This document shows, piece after piece, positions 43,091-52,195 of a DNA stretch of 64,000 nucleotides (position 1 is the first letter of the stretch; each line of letters starts with the position of its first letter). The position numbers and the translations under genes are program-made. The notes beneath the pieces were generated by a model that ran no database searches, was not told the origin of the DNA, and saw only the letters and a program-made list of their open reading frames with translations. The stretch comes from Methanobrevibacter smithii ATCC 35061. GTDB taxonomy: Archaea > Methanobacteriota > Methanobacteria > Methanobacteriales > Methanobacteriaceae. Location: contig NC_009515.1 in assembly GCF_000016525.1 (NCBI RefSeq), forward strand, positions 1,142,501-1,206,500, read 5' to 3'.

Positions 43091-44289
43091 ATTTTAATGT
43101 GTTTTTCAGTCCAATTTTGCATTTGATAGTCTAAAAATGTCAGGATTCCATTTTTGGTTTTGTATATTTTCTTTATTTTTTCAGGATTGGTTTGTCTGTA
43201 GTAATTTTCGACTTTATTTGATGTTTTTTCTATATTTTCATCATCAAGATATTCTACGTATCTGTGGAAGTGATTTATGATATGTTTTCTTATGAAATCT
43301 TTTAAAACAACTGGTATGGCCGTATATTTTTGTAAATATTGTTTAAATTGTTCTATTGCTTCTTTTTTTGAGTTTTGTCTGAAACAGTTTTTTAATTCTT
43401 GTGCATTTTCGTAAATATGGTCTCTTTGTTTTCCATTAATCTTGTTTCTTCTACAATATACTTTTAATTTATGGTTTATTGTTTGAAACAGATGAAATAT
43501 GCACAATTGATGTTTTACTTCTATTTCATCTGCTACATTACGATACATTGGGAATAAATCGGTTGTTAGGCAAATGAATGGTTTATTTTCTGTTGATTCT
43601 AAGATAAATTTTTTCGTGTTTTTTGGTATTCTGCGACGTACTATTCGTTCTGTGACTGGAATATTGAGTATTGCATCAAATAAAGTTAATCTGTAGTGTC
43701 TAGTTCCATTAAGTCTTAAAAATTGCTCATCATATAAATAATAGCCAGAATATTCAAATTTTTCATTGCTGATGCTTTCTTCGTGATTTTTGTCAGACCA
43801 GTTCTTGATTGTTTGATGAGATATTCTGATTCCAAGGAATATTTCAAAGTATTTACTTATTTTACGAAGTGATTGGTACCCTATTTTCATTATTCCTGGA
43901 ATTTTATCCATTATTTCTTGTAAAAATTGTTTATTTTCACCAATTAATGGATTATTGTATATTCCGAATTTTTTTCCACATTTTTTGCATTGATATTGCT
44001 GTTCTTTGAATTCTGTTGTTTTTCCATTAGTATTTTGTTTGTTTTTCTTTATTGTGCCTTTTTTGATTATTTTGTGGCTTCCACAAACTGGACAAATGGG
44101 ATTATCATATTTAAAAGTATTATTTTCATCTAAAAATAGTTTATGATTAGTATTTTCAAAATTAGGTGTTTTATTCAATCTTTTTGAAATAATTTTTTCT
44201 TGATCAATTTTTTCATCAAAAAAATCATAAAGTTTAAGTTGTATGAAGTCTATATTACTATTGAGGGCAGATTTGTTTTGTTTGGTCAT
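43084..44289 (-). CDS. DDE transposase of ISM1-type element
   Basis: A 401-residue protein. An N-terminal zinc ribbon (CPVCGSHKIIKKG ... YQCKKCGKKFG) at about residues 70-110 is followed by a helix-turn-helix-like region (YQSLRKISKYF ... HQTIKNW) and a DDE core. Candidate acidic residues are Asp in YLYDEQFLRL, Asp in LTTDLFPMYRN and Glu in NKVENYYRQTN. A CIFHLFQ segment after the second Asp resembles several zinc-ribbon transposase families. It is intact and has its own AT-rich start region inside the element. Confidence 0.9.
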   Translation of the reverse strand: MTKQNKSALNSNIDFIQLKLYDFFDEKIDQEKIISKRLNKTPNFENTNHKLFLDENNTFKYDNPICPVCGSHKIIKKGTIKKNKQNTNGKTTEFKEQQYQCKKCGKKFGIYNNPLIGENKQFLQEIMDKIPGIMKIGYQSLRKISKYFEIFLGIRISHQTIKNWSDKNHEESISNEKFEYSGYYLYDEQFLRLNGTRHYRLTLFDAILNIPVTERIVRRRIPKNTKKFILESTENKPFICLTTDLFPMYRNVADEIEVKHQLCIFHLFQTINHKLKVYCRRNKINGKQRDHIYENAQELKNCFRQNSKKEAIEQFKQYLQKYTAIPVVLKDFIRKHIINHFHRYVEYLDDENIEKTSNKVENYYRQTNPEKIKKIYKTKNGILTFLDYQMQNWTEKHIKIK

Positions 44290-44413
44290 AAAATATTATT
44301 TGTCCTCACTTATTAAAGTATTTTACTATTTTTAAATCATTTATATTAAAATTAAAGAAAAATTAGAATGAAATTTCATCAAAATGAAAGTTCAACTGTA
44401 AAAAATTAAAAAA

Positions 44414-44442
44414 CAAATAAGCCTATAAAATTTTACAGACTC
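44414..44442 (-). repeat. Right terminal inverted repeat of the insertion sequence
   Basis: 29 bp, an exact inverted copy of 43062-43090, adjoining the target duplication AATTTAAA at 44443-44450. Confidence 0.93.
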
Positions 44443-44450
44443 AATTTAAA

Positions 44451-44815
44451 TAAATAATTATAATTTTAAGTGAACTAACAATTAGTTAGACAGTATGTAT
44501 ATTTTTAACACATCTTATATAAACTTACCTATCCCATATTGAATAAAATAAAATATAATACTACAAAATAAAAATACAGTCCATCTAATTAAATTATCAA
44601 TTAAACAAAAAAGATATATTAAAAAATAAAACTGAACAAAATTAAAATAAATCAAAAGATAAAAATAAGCAAAAAAAAGTATTCAAATCAATAAATAAAA
44701 AGGAAATTGTGTATAAAAAATAATAAAAATAATAATAATACATAAACAAAATAAATATTTAGAGTATTAAATATAGTTAAAATTTAGAAAGAATAATTAA
44801 ACATAAATATTTAAT
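44451..44815. other. AT-rich intergenic region, probable original adhesin promoter
   Basis: Almost pure A/T with no open frame I can support. On the minus strand GTTTATATAAG (44514-44524) is a good archaeal TATA box, with a second weaker one just inside it (44498-44510). Before ISM1 inserted, transcripts from it would have begun about 70-80 nt upstream of the adhesin ATG. CTAAC-AATTA-GTTAG is a small inverted repeat around 44475-44489. Confidence 0.45.
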
Positions 44816-46351
44816 TTACAAATTATTGACACATTTTTTAAATTTTGTAGCCGCTTCGCCAATAGCTACTATCTTATTACAATCTAAATTTAATGCCTGA
44901 TTAATTCCTTCTTGAACTTCATCAAAGGTTGCGCCAAGTGTGCCTTTTTTGACAAAGTTATCAACACCATGATTCAATATAATTTTTTCCTTAAGTTCAG
45001 GACATTCACTTATTTTATCACTAGCTATTTTTTGAGAAGCACTGGATGCCGGAACAATGTATTTAGAAAACTCTAAAACTTTATTAAATATTTCCAAATC
45101 TCCTTCAGCACCGGATTCAGAGGAAATTGTAATAACTGTAGTGATATCACCATATAATTTTTTAAATTCACGTAAAACCGTTTCAACACCTGCCGGATTA
45201 TGTGCAAAATCTACAACAACATCTTTTTCGCCAATTGTGGCTACTTTCTCCATCCTTCCAGAAACCCCACCAAAAGTAGCTATTGACTCCAATATTTTAT
45301 CATAAGGTAATTTTAGAAATTCATGAGCTGCAACAATTACTCCAACAACATTATAGACATTATGAATTCCATCAAGAAGCATTTTAACTTCTAATTTTTC
45401 TTCCGGAGTATGTAATTCAAAAGTTCTGTTTTTTAAATTAATGTTGGTTGCAATATAATCTAGCTGAGGAGTTGTCAGACCACATTCACATAAATAATAG
45501 CCGGAACCTGAAATAATCTCTTTAACATCAATGGTTTTACCGCAAACACATTCTTTAGAAGCTACACCTACAGGCATTTCATCTACCCCAAAAGTAATTA
45601 TTTCACCTGCAAAGTTCAATTCCCTTAAAAGCCCCATGATTGTTGGATCCTGACCGTTTACAATAAGTTGTTTTCCAGCCAATCCTTTTATAAATTCTGC
45701 TTTAACATGCGCATACTCCATAAATCCTCCCAAATCATTTAAATGATCAGGAGTTATGTTTGTTATTAATCCGGAAGTTAATTCAGAATTTCCAACTATT
45801 CTTTCAATAGTGCCCGGAACTCCAAATGTGCCCACTTCCAATATTCCAACATCCCCATTTAAACGAGACTGTAAAATTGGAATATATTCAGCATTCCCCT
45901 GCATTTTTTCTAAATTATGTTCAACAGGTGCAATATTATTATCATAAGCTATTTTTTTCAGAAGGGTTGTGGTAGTTGTCTTACCATTAGTTCCGGTTAT
46001 TCCAAATACCGGTTTATTTACTTTAAAAATATCAATAATATCACTAACTTCCAGAACTGGAATGTTTTTTTCCTGAATAATATCAAATACTTCAGCTGTT
46101 TTAGGTAAACTTATTGGAGGAATTATATAATCTGCTTTTTCAAAAAACTCTTCAGGATGAGATTCATAAAATACTTCAATGTCATATCCTTCCAAAGATT
46201 TTTTAAACCTGCAATCATCACCAGAGGACATATCTGTTCCAATAACATCAAATCCACGGTCTTTAAGAATTCTAGCTACCAGATTACAATTAGCTCCACA
46301 AATTCCAATTACTCCAAATGTTGTATCTTCCGGAAAATCAGACTCATTCAT
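44816..46351 (-). CDS. Mur-ligase-type enzyme, pseudomurein peptide ligase candidate 1
   Basis: A Mur ligase of about 511 residues. A Rossmann-like N-terminal domain (FGVIGICGANCNLVARILKD) precedes the ATP domain with GITGTNGKTTTT. LITNITPDHL and the C-terminal VVDFAHNPAGVE block follow. A Cys4 knuckle (ECVCGK ... YLCECG) interrupts the ATP domain, as in bacterial MurT. The frame opens at TTG 46372, but ATG 46351, overlapping the stop of the upstream ligase, is preferred. In methanogens with pseudomurein such ligases add amino acids to the peptide stem; which residue cannot be told. Confidence 0.82.
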   Translation of the reverse strand: MNESDFPEDTTFGVIGICGANCNLVARILKDRGFDVIGTDMSSGDDCRFKKSLEGYDIEVFYESHPEEFFEKADYIIPPISLPKTAEVFDIIQEKNIPVLEVSDIIDIFKVNKPVFGITGTNGKTTTTTLLKKIAYDNNIAPVEHNLEKMQGNAEYIPILQSRLNGDVGILEVGTFGVPGTIERIVGNSELTSGLITNITPDHLNDLGGFMEYAHVKAEFIKGLAGKQLIVNGQDPTIMGLLRELNFAGEIITFGVDEMPVGVASKECVCGKTIDVKEIISGSGYYLCECGLTTPQLDYIATNINLKNRTFELHTPEEKLEVKMLLDGIHNVYNVVGVIVAAHEFLKLPYDKILESIATFGGVSGRMEKVATIGEKDVVVDFAHNPAGVETVLREFKKLYGDITTVITISSESGAEGDLEIFNKVLEFSKYIVPASSASQKIASDKISECPELKEKIILNHGVDNFVKKGTLGATFDEVQEGINQALNLDCNKIVAIGEAATKFKKCVNNL

Positions 46352-47726
46352 ATTTTTTACTTCCCTCTTCAAGTCCTTTCATGATTTTTTCAACAGTGGT
46401 AATTCTATCATAAGCTATAAGTGGCCCCATATGCAGAATAATGTCTCCAGGTTTGGAATATTTGAATGTAAGTGCGGCTGCTTCAGTAATATCCCTAGTA
46501 GCTACTTTAATTGCACTTGGATTTTCAATAGCATCTAAAACTTCATATGCAGCATCCATCTCAACTGTTTGGTTAACCTCATTAAATCCACTAGCTATTA
46601 TAACATCCACATACTGTCCAACAAGCTGACCGACTTCTGTCTTATCCCTTTTAGATAATGTATCAAAATGATCTAGAAACAGTACAACATTGTCGTCTTT
46701 AAAGTACTCAAGAGTGATTTTCATTCCATCATATAAAAATGCAGAATCCAAAATAACTTTTCTTCCATTATACTCACCAACATCTTCCATATGTGCAGGA
46801 AGTCCTTTAAATTCAGATAATGCATCAGTAATATCTTCCGGAGAAACACCATAAGTTAAAGCAACACTGCTGGCCCCTACAGAGTTTTCAAAGAAATAGC
46901 TGACCATGTGGAACGGTGTTGTAAATTCCCCTTTAGAATATTTGAGGGTTAATTTTTCATCACCGGCAGTTCCAATAAAATCACAATCATCATCTAAAGC
47001 ATAATAAAGAGCATTGCCCCTTACCGGAGCTATAATATCCCTGCAGGAATTATTTGCAATAAATGTTTCACTCATTTTTTCCAAAATCAATTTACGTTGC
47101 TGATATTTCTCAAGAGAACCTCCAAATTCAGACAGATGGTCTTCAGCAATATTGGTTAAAAGACCAATTTTAATATCCAATTCATTTAGAAGCCCTATAG
47201 TTCCATGAGGAAGTTCAAAAATAGCTATATCACAATTTTGAGCTTTACCTTTAACTATACCATCAATAATAGCTTCACTAACTAAATTATTAACTAAAGA
47301 AGAGCAGGACCATACTTTATAACCTGCCTGTTTAAAAATGCTTGTTGTAATAAATGTAGTAGTTGTTTTACCCATAGTTCCCGTGATTCCAATAATATCA
47401 ACAGGAATTAAATCATTTACCATTTTTGAGAAATCTTCATTAGTAATAACCTCTAAATTAGCTTCAGCAACTTTTTTTGCAATAGGTGCACTGTCAGGCA
47501 AACTTGGAGCCTTATAAACTTTATCAATACCATCAATAGAAGGATTATCATTACCTAAATCTAAAATAACTCCCTCTTTTTCCATTTGTTTTAAAATACT
47601 TTGCACATCTTGTTTAAAATCAGATAACTGTTTTGGATCAGTTATAATAACCTTATGATTTTGATTATTAAGTAACCTTGCAACAGGCCTACCAGCATTT
47701 CCTGCACCAATAACTAAATAATTCAT
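46344..47726 (-). CDS. Mur-ligase-type enzyme, pseudomurein peptide ligase candidate 2
   Basis: A 460-residue Mur ligase. The N-terminal domain MNYLVIGAGNAGRPVARLLN resembles MurD/MurC UDP-binding folds. IIGITGTMGKTTTTF is the P-loop, and LLTNIAEDHLSEFGG and VILDSAFLYDGMK the later blocks. The last has Asp-Ser in place of the usual DxAHNP, a divergent Mur motif. GTG 47738 extends the frame but belongs to the AGGTGA ribosome-binding site; ATG 47726 is the likely start. It overlaps the next ligase by 8 bp, so the two are coupled and probably act in succession. Confidence 0.82.
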   Translation of the reverse strand: MNYLVIGAGNAGRPVARLLNNQNHKVIITDPKQLSDFKQDVQSILKQMEKEGVILDLGNDNPSIDGIDKVYKAPSLPDSAPIAKKVAEANLEVITNEDFSKMVNDLIPVDIIGITGTMGKTTTTFITTSIFKQAGYKVWSCSSLVNNLVSEAIIDGIVKGKAQNCDIAIFELPHGTIGLLNELDIKIGLLTNIAEDHLSEFGGSLEKYQQRKLILEKMSETFIANNSCRDIIAPVRGNALYYALDDDCDFIGTAGDEKLTLKYSKGEFTTPFHMVSYFFENSVGASSVALTYGVSPEDITDALSEFKGLPAHMEDVGEYNGRKVILDSAFLYDGMKITLEYFKDDNVVLFLDHFDTLSKRDKTEVGQLVGQYVDVIIASGFNEVNQTVEMDAAYEVLDAIENPSAIKVATRDITEAAALTFKYSKPGDIILHMGPLIAYDRITTVEKIMKGLEEGSKKYE

Positions 47727-47960
47727 AAATTTATTCACCTATAATTATTATATGATTTTATTAAATTTAAAGTTGAAGACAACACCCTAAAAAGTTGATT
47801 ACATTTCGACTAAGTATTAAAAACAACCTAATGAGTGTCTTATAGAATACCCTATCAAATTATTTACATAAATAGTTTCTTATAAAATACACTTTTAAGA
47901 AAAATAGCTAAAAACATTCTATAGAAATACTGAAATTTAAAAAAAAAGTAGTAGAAAAAA

Positions 47961-49148
47961 TTATTCAAATTGAATCAAGTTTTCTACATCATTATAAACA
48001 ACATCAAGTCCACACATAGACGGAACATAATTAGCTGCTTTTGCTGAATTTACACCAATTACTTCAAAGCCCCTATCTTCAATAGGTGCTACGACCATAC
48101 AGGTATCACAGACCACATTACCACCTGCATCTTCAATAACTTTTGTATACCCCATTCTATCAGCTGTTGCTTTTACACTAACTGATGTGCAAATCCATAA
48201 TTTGTTTTTAATTGATTTTCCTTTGACAATATTTGCAACTTCTTTTATTTCTTCCAAGGAAGCATGAGGACAGCCCAAACAGATTAAATCCGGTTCATCA
48301 GTTGTAGTAGATAGTTTGTTACGGGTGTCTAAAATGTCGTCTTCAGAGATTGCAATATGATCATCAGCTTCACTTTTAGCAGCCACATCATATTCCGGAG
48401 TAACATTCTCCATATGATAAAGAGCTACTGAACCTGATGACGCAAGTGCTGCTCCTAATGTTTTTAAATTATTATTATCAGGAATATTTTTAAGAGTAAA
48501 GTAAGGCACTCCACCACCGACAATTTTCCCAACAACATATCCGAGAGCTCCGAAATCAGCACCTGCGAGTTCGGTTTCAACATCCACTACTAAATTAGCC
48601 GTCCTATTTTCATCTAAATGGAATCCATAAAGAGGAGTTTTACCAACAATAGCTGCTGCTAATGCTGCAGGACCGCCTTCACGATTAGTTTTAGCACCAA
48701 TTACAGAATTAACATATGCTACTGCTGAAGATTCAGACCATGATACATGGTCTCTAAATCTAGGAACATTTCCAACAAGATAAGGAGTACAAGTACATGT
48801 TTTTGAGATTCCAAGTTTACCGTAAGCTTCTACAATTTGATTTTGTTTAATTGAAAATTCCTTTGGAAATCCTAGAGCTTCCCAATTATCCAAATCAGTT
48901 CCAGGAGGATTTAGGGAAGAATTAACACTAGCTACCCCTTTATCATCACTGGCCAAATCTTGAAGATAATCCAAACCTGCATCACCAATAGTTTTATAAG
49001 AAACTCCGGAAACCTGTGCTGAAGTGATATCCACTAATTTAGAAGCACCATAAATATCTCCTAAAGCCACTAATATATCCATGCTTTTTCTAATAGTTTC
49101 TCCAAACTCCCCATCACACATTTGTTCTTCTTTTTTTGTTAAAAACAT
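47961..49148 (-). CDS. Aconitase X catalytic subunit, probable phosphomevalonate dehydratase large subunit
   Basis: A 395-residue AcnX (DUF521) protein. Cysteines for the iron-sulfur site and its surroundings: [22 protein letters not shown], and [11 protein letters not shown]. In archaea with the modified mevalonate pathway, AcnX pairs with a small subunit to dehydrate 5-phosphomevalonate. ATG 49148 (MFLTKKEEQ) fits the family start better than 49157, and lies one base after the recJ stop. The small subunit is not in the window. It is the last gene of the rdgB-rpsO-recJ-acnX run. Confidence 0.85.
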   Translation of the reverse strand: MFLTKKEEQMCDGEFGETIRKSMDILVALGDIYGASKLVDITSAQVSGVSYKTIGDAGLDYLQDLASDDKGVASVNSSLNPPGTDLDNWEALGFPKEFSIKQNQIVEAYGKLGISKTCTCTPYLVGNVPRFRDHVSWSESSAVAYVNSVIGAKTNREGGPAALAAAIVGKTPLYGFHLDENRTANLVVDVETELAGADFGALGYVVGKIVGGGVPYFTLKNIPDNNNLKTLGAALASSGSVALYHMENVTPEYDVAAKSEADDHIAISEDDILDTRNKLSTTTDEPDLICLGCPHASLEEIKEVANIVKGKSIKNKLWICTSVSVKATADRMGYTKVIEDAGGNVVCDTCMVVAPIEDRGFEVIGVNSAKAANYVPSMCGLDVVYNDVENLIQFE

Positions 49149-49149
49149 A

Positions 49150-50484
49150 TTAATCATTATTTATTTGATATTCAACCATATCATTAACTAAGTTTAAAAA
49201 GTTATCCTTACTATCAAATGGAATCATAGCCCCTGCAGCAATATCATGACCTCCACCCTGACCACCGAAATTGTTGGAGCTATCCTGTAAGGCTTTTCCC
49301 AAATTAACTCCTTTTTCAACTTGTTGTCTGGTTGTTCTTCCAGAAACTTTAATATCCTTATGAAGTCTAGATAATCCTAAAACAGGTTTTGAATCATCCA
49401 ACAAGTTAATAGACAAACCTATACTAGCTATTGTACCCATTACAGATTTCAACACTTTATCCTCACTGTATAAATATTGAATATTAGAAAGATTAACTGA
49501 ACCTTCCCTTTTAATCCATTCCAATCCTTTAACAAGTTGATCACGGTATTTGCGTTGCAAATCAGTAGCTGTTTTTAAGGCTTTTTCACGTTCTCCAAGA
49601 GCTATGCTTAAACCTAATCCAAACTTCTTATTTTTACCGCATGCATCAAGAATATATGAATACTCTTCCAAATCACGAAGCAAAGGTATTTCTTTTGGAA
49701 CTGTGTAACAATCCCCGAAGATATCCGGATTGATTTTAATAAGTTCATCTTTAAGAATATCTTTTTCCTCTTCACCTAAATCAGTGAATTTAATTCCATA
49801 AGACAAATTCATCTTTTCTAAAAACTCAGTTGAACCTTCCAAATCCCCAGTTATTCCTGGAAGCGGAGGAGAAAAAGTGTAAGCTAAAGATTTAAAAAGT
49901 GGTTCAGATGATTTAGAAACTATTTTCAAACCATCATGAATTTCCAAATTACCACTTTGTTTAGCATCATCAACAATAAGTTTATTAACTCCAGTAAATC
50001 CATCTTGACCTTGCATATCACCAAAAGCACCAATTAAAGCAAAATAAGCTAAATGTTTTTTATCAAGATCCCTAACTGCCAAATAGCTGGAACCAGCCCC
50101 ACTTAAATCCCTGCTTCCATCAATGTCAAATAAATGAGGATTTATGTGAACCACATTGCTTTCTGCTTCAACATCACTAACCTGATGATGATCAGCTATA
50201 ATAACATCACATTTAAAAGAATTGAGTTCCCCTACAAAAGAACTTCCCATATCTGAAAAAATGACCAAATCATGTTTTTCATGCCTTAACTGATTTATTA
50301 AATCTTCCTTAAGACGAGGAACAATCGTAGTATGAAACTGAACATTTTCTTCTTTTAAAGCATTAGCTAATACAGCTGCCGCTGAAATTCCATCAGCATC
50401 ATTATGAGAAATAATTCTTATAACGTTATTGTTTTCTATATGCTTCTTAAGCACATTACTAGCTTCACTAGCTCTATTTAACAA
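49150..50484 (-). CDS. RecJ-like single-strand exonuclease (archaeal DHH phosphoesterase)
   Basis: A DHH-family protein with [16 protein letters not shown] (DxD), [16 protein letters not shown] (DHH) and a C-terminal DHHA1-like [13 protein letters not shown]. The open frame reaches 50538, but those first 18 codons overlap rpsO in another frame. TTG 50484 gives [16 protein letters not shown], which looks like the usual start; the choice is uncertain. Archaeal RecJ homologues (such as GAN) join the replication machinery. It lies between rpsO and acnX on the same strand. Confidence 0.85.
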   Translation of the reverse strand: MLNRASEASNVLKKHIENNNVIRIISHNDADGISAAAVLANALKEENVQFHTTIVPRLKEDLINQLRHEKHDLVIFSDMGSSFVGELNSFKCDVIIADHHQVSDVEAESNVVHINPHLFDIDGSRDLSGAGSSYLAVRDLDKKHLAYFALIGAFGDMQGQDGFTGVNKLIVDDAKQSGNLEIHDGLKIVSKSSEPLFKSLAYTFSPPLPGITGDLEGSTEFLEKMNLSYGIKFTDLGEEEKDILKDELIKINPDIFGDCYTVPKEIPLLRDLEEYSYILDACGKNKKFGLGLSIALGEREKALKTATDLQRKYRDQLVKGLEWIKREGSVNLSNIQYLYSEDKVLKSVMGTIASIGLSINLLDDSKPVLGLSRLHKDIKVSGRTTRQQVEKGVNLGKALQDSSNNFGGQGGGHDIAAGAMIPFDSKDNFLNLVNDMVEYQINND

Positions 50485-50872
50485 GGAGTGCTGCTTCTTT
50501 TGGATTGTATCTCCATCCTTCAGGTAATGCACCTTCATTTACATAATATGAAGCTAATCTCCTGATTCTAGATTCAATGATAGTTAAACCTCTTTTAGAG
50601 TGTAAATCTTTAGGATTTTCAGCTAAGTGATCTCTTATATTTACTGCTCTTTTGATTAAGTTCATTAAATCTTCAGGGTATTTTCCAGCTTGATCATTTC
50701 TTTTTAAGATTTGAGTGATTCTTTCACCGGTTACTTCTTTAACACTAGGAATACCGTATTGGTCTCTTAAAATAATACCGATTTCACTGGTACTTTTTCC
50801 TTCTTTGTTAAATTTTAAAATCATTTCTTCAATTTCTTCATCACTGTAAGTTACCCATTCTGGTCTTGCCAT
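50474..50872 (-). CDS. rpsO: Ribosomal protein uS15
   Basis: A 132-residue archaeal S15 (S13e type): [40 protein letters not shown], and [17 protein letters not shown], which is the rRNA-binding core. GAGGTAATT precedes ATG 50872. It is followed within a few bases by recJ and preceded by rdgB on the same strand. Confidence 0.97.
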   Translation of the reverse strand: MARPEWVTYSDEEIEEMILKFNKEGKSTSEIGIILRDQYGIPSVKEVTGERITQILKRNDQAGKYPEDLMNLIKRAVNIRDHLAENPKDLHSKRGLTIIESRIRRLASYYVNEGALPEGWRYNPKEAALLVK

Positions 50873-50928
50873 AATAATTACCTCTTAATATTAGTTATAA
50901 AGTAAGCCCATAATAATAAATTAGAAAA

Positions 50929-51477
50929 TTATTGAATAGAATACCATTTAATAAATTTTTCTAAAGAATTTTTTCTATGTGAAAACTGGTTTTTTTCTTC
51001 AGTTGTAAGTTCTCCAAAAGTTTTACCTTCAGCTGGAACATAGAAAATAGGATCAAAAGCAAAACCTAAATCTCCTTTTTCTTCAACTGCGATTTCACCT
51101 ATGACCTTACCTAAAAAGATCTTGGGCTCAGAATTGGGGGCGCAGTACCCAATAACTGACCTGAATTCGGCATAACGGTCATTGACACCATCTAAAAGCT
51201 TTAATATTCCCTGATTTCCAAGAGTTTCTTGAACATAAGAAGAATATGTTCCAGGAAAACCTTTTAAAGCTTTTATGAATAAACCAGCATCTTCAACAAT
51301 CACAGGTTTATTAAGTTTACGACTGGCATATTTTGCACCTGATATAGCTACTTCCTCAAGAGTTCCCTGAGGTTCACAGTAACCTAAATCAATATGCTCT
51401 AAGTTAATGTCATAATCTTTAAATATATTCTCTGCTTCTATAACTTTATGTTTGTTACCAGTTATAAATGTTATCAT
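50929..51477 (-). CDS. rdgB: XTP/dITP diphosphatase
   Basis: A 182-residue HAM1/RdgB protein: [17 protein letters not shown] at the N terminus, [23 protein letters not shown] (metal and substrate site) and [14 protein letters not shown]. It hydrolyses non-canonical purine nucleotides. No Shine-Dalgarno sequence is seen before ATG 51477, but a TATA-like AATTTTATAAAAAA lies about 30 bp upstream, so it may start a leaderless transcript at the edge of the accessory region. In several archaea kae1 neighbours this gene. Confidence 0.96.
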   Translation of the reverse strand: MITFITGNKHKVIEAENIFKDYDINLEHIDLGYCEPQGTLEEVAISGAKYASRKLNKPVIVEDAGLFIKALKGFPGTYSSYVQETLGNQGILKLLDGVNDRYAEFRSVIGYCAPNSEPKIFLGKVIGEIAVEEKGDLGFAFDPIFYVPAEGKTFGELTTEEKNQFSHRKNSLEKFIKWYSIQ

Positions 51478-51792
51478 AAAATTAATTATGAATTAAATTT
51501 TTTATAAAATTAACTCATAATCAGTTAAAAGATTTAAATGAACAATTCATTGTTTAGGAAAGCTCAGCTGGTCTAAAGTAATTATATATTATCATCAATC
51601 TTCAATAATGGTTTCCAATAGTTTTATCATTTCCCAATATGTAAAAAAAACTTGAACATTATTCTTTTATTTGCTTTTCTTACAAACTTAATCCTTTAGC
51701 GAATACTCTTATGAAAATTGATACTTTTTATTTTATGACTTAAAAAATTATTAGAATAGCAGTTATTATATGTAAATTTCAAAATTCTTGAG

Positions 51793-51846
51793 AAACATAA
51801 GAAACATAAGAAACATAAATTTTTTTTATGTTTTTTATGTTTTTTA
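51793..51846 (+). repeat. 54-nt hairpin repeat, copy 1
   Basis: Three AAGAAACAT-type units, a T run, then three TTTTTATGT-type units. As + strand RNA the arms pair over about 22 bp including G-U wobbles; on the minus strand those become A-C mismatches. It is identical over 54 nt to 52115-52168. Confidence 0.7.
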
Positions 51847-52015
51847 ATAAAACACATATCATCAACCTTAATCATCAACCAACATGAATTTTTTTATTTT
51901 TAATTAAAATAGCTTAAATCATAAAATAAGTAATTTAAAGAATTTTAAAAAATTAATCGTCAACTACTGAATATTCTTTAATCAAATAATAGATAATTTA
52001 AGATTCTAATTTTTA

Positions 52016-52069
52016 AATTTTTTCGGGATTGATTTGTCAGCAGCAGTTATCTAATTTGTTAGATGTTTT
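52016..52069 (-). pseudogene. Remnant of an ISM1-type transposase
   Basis: On the minus strand these 18 codons read KTSNKLDNCC-stop-QINPEKI. The intact transposase at 43084-44289 has KTSNKVENYYRQTNPEKI: 12 of 18 positions are identical, and the internal stop (TGA for AGA) and two Cys (TGC for TAC) differ from it by one or two bases. Flanking sequence is only faintly similar. Confidence 0.7.
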
Positions 52070-52114
52070 TTATGGAATTTATGTTTTCTAATGAGAATTT
52101 TTAAATATTCTGAA

Positions 52115-52168
52115 AAACATAAGAAACATAAGAAACATAAATTTTTTTTATGTTTTTTATGTTTTTTA
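52115..52168 (+). repeat. 54-nt hairpin repeat, copy 2
   Basis: Identical to 51793-51846, with the stem extended to about 24 bp by the following TG. It ends 27 bp before ATG 52196 of the AAA ATPase gene, so it would lie in that gene's leader or promoter. Confidence 0.7.
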
Positions 52169-52195
52169 TGAAATGTATTATCAGAGGTTATAAAC

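Larger units (their letters stand above)
43062..44442 (-). mobile_element. Insertion sequence, ISM1-type, complete
   Basis: A 1381-bp element bounded by perfect 29-bp inverted repeats (43062-43090 and 44414-44442, outer ends GAGTCTGTAAAATTTTATAG) and flanked by an 8-bp direct duplication AATTTAAA (43054-43061 and 44443-44450). It has one long gene covering about 87% of its length. Size, repeat length and duplication length agree with what I recall of ISM1 from M. smithii. The intact ends, duplication and gene indicate a recent, probably active insertion. It sits in the leader of the giant adhesin, transposase on the same strand. Confidence 0.93.
51478..52195. other. Non-coding accessory DNA with hairpin repeats and transposase remnant
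   Basis: 718 bp without an intact gene. It holds two copies of a 54-nt hairpin repeat 322 bp apart, a fragment of an ISM1-type transposase, and otherwise AT-rich sequence. Small open frames here are made by the repeats (runs of HKK and FLC) and do not look like proteins. Confidence 0.6.

Noticed and set aside
44451-44815. Small genes in the AT-rich gap upstream of ISM1
   Set aside because: No frame with a ribosome-binding site or protein-like composition; the sequence is nearly pure A/T.
50485-50538. N-terminal 18 codons of the longest RecJ frame
   Set aside because: They lie wholly within rpsO in another frame, and the family-like start is at TTG 50484.
51555-51578. AAGCTCAGCTGGT, resembling a tRNA D-arm, as a possible attachment site next to the accessory segment
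   Set aside because: Only about a dozen bases fit, there is no T-arm or acceptor stem, no matching copy at the other end and no integrase.
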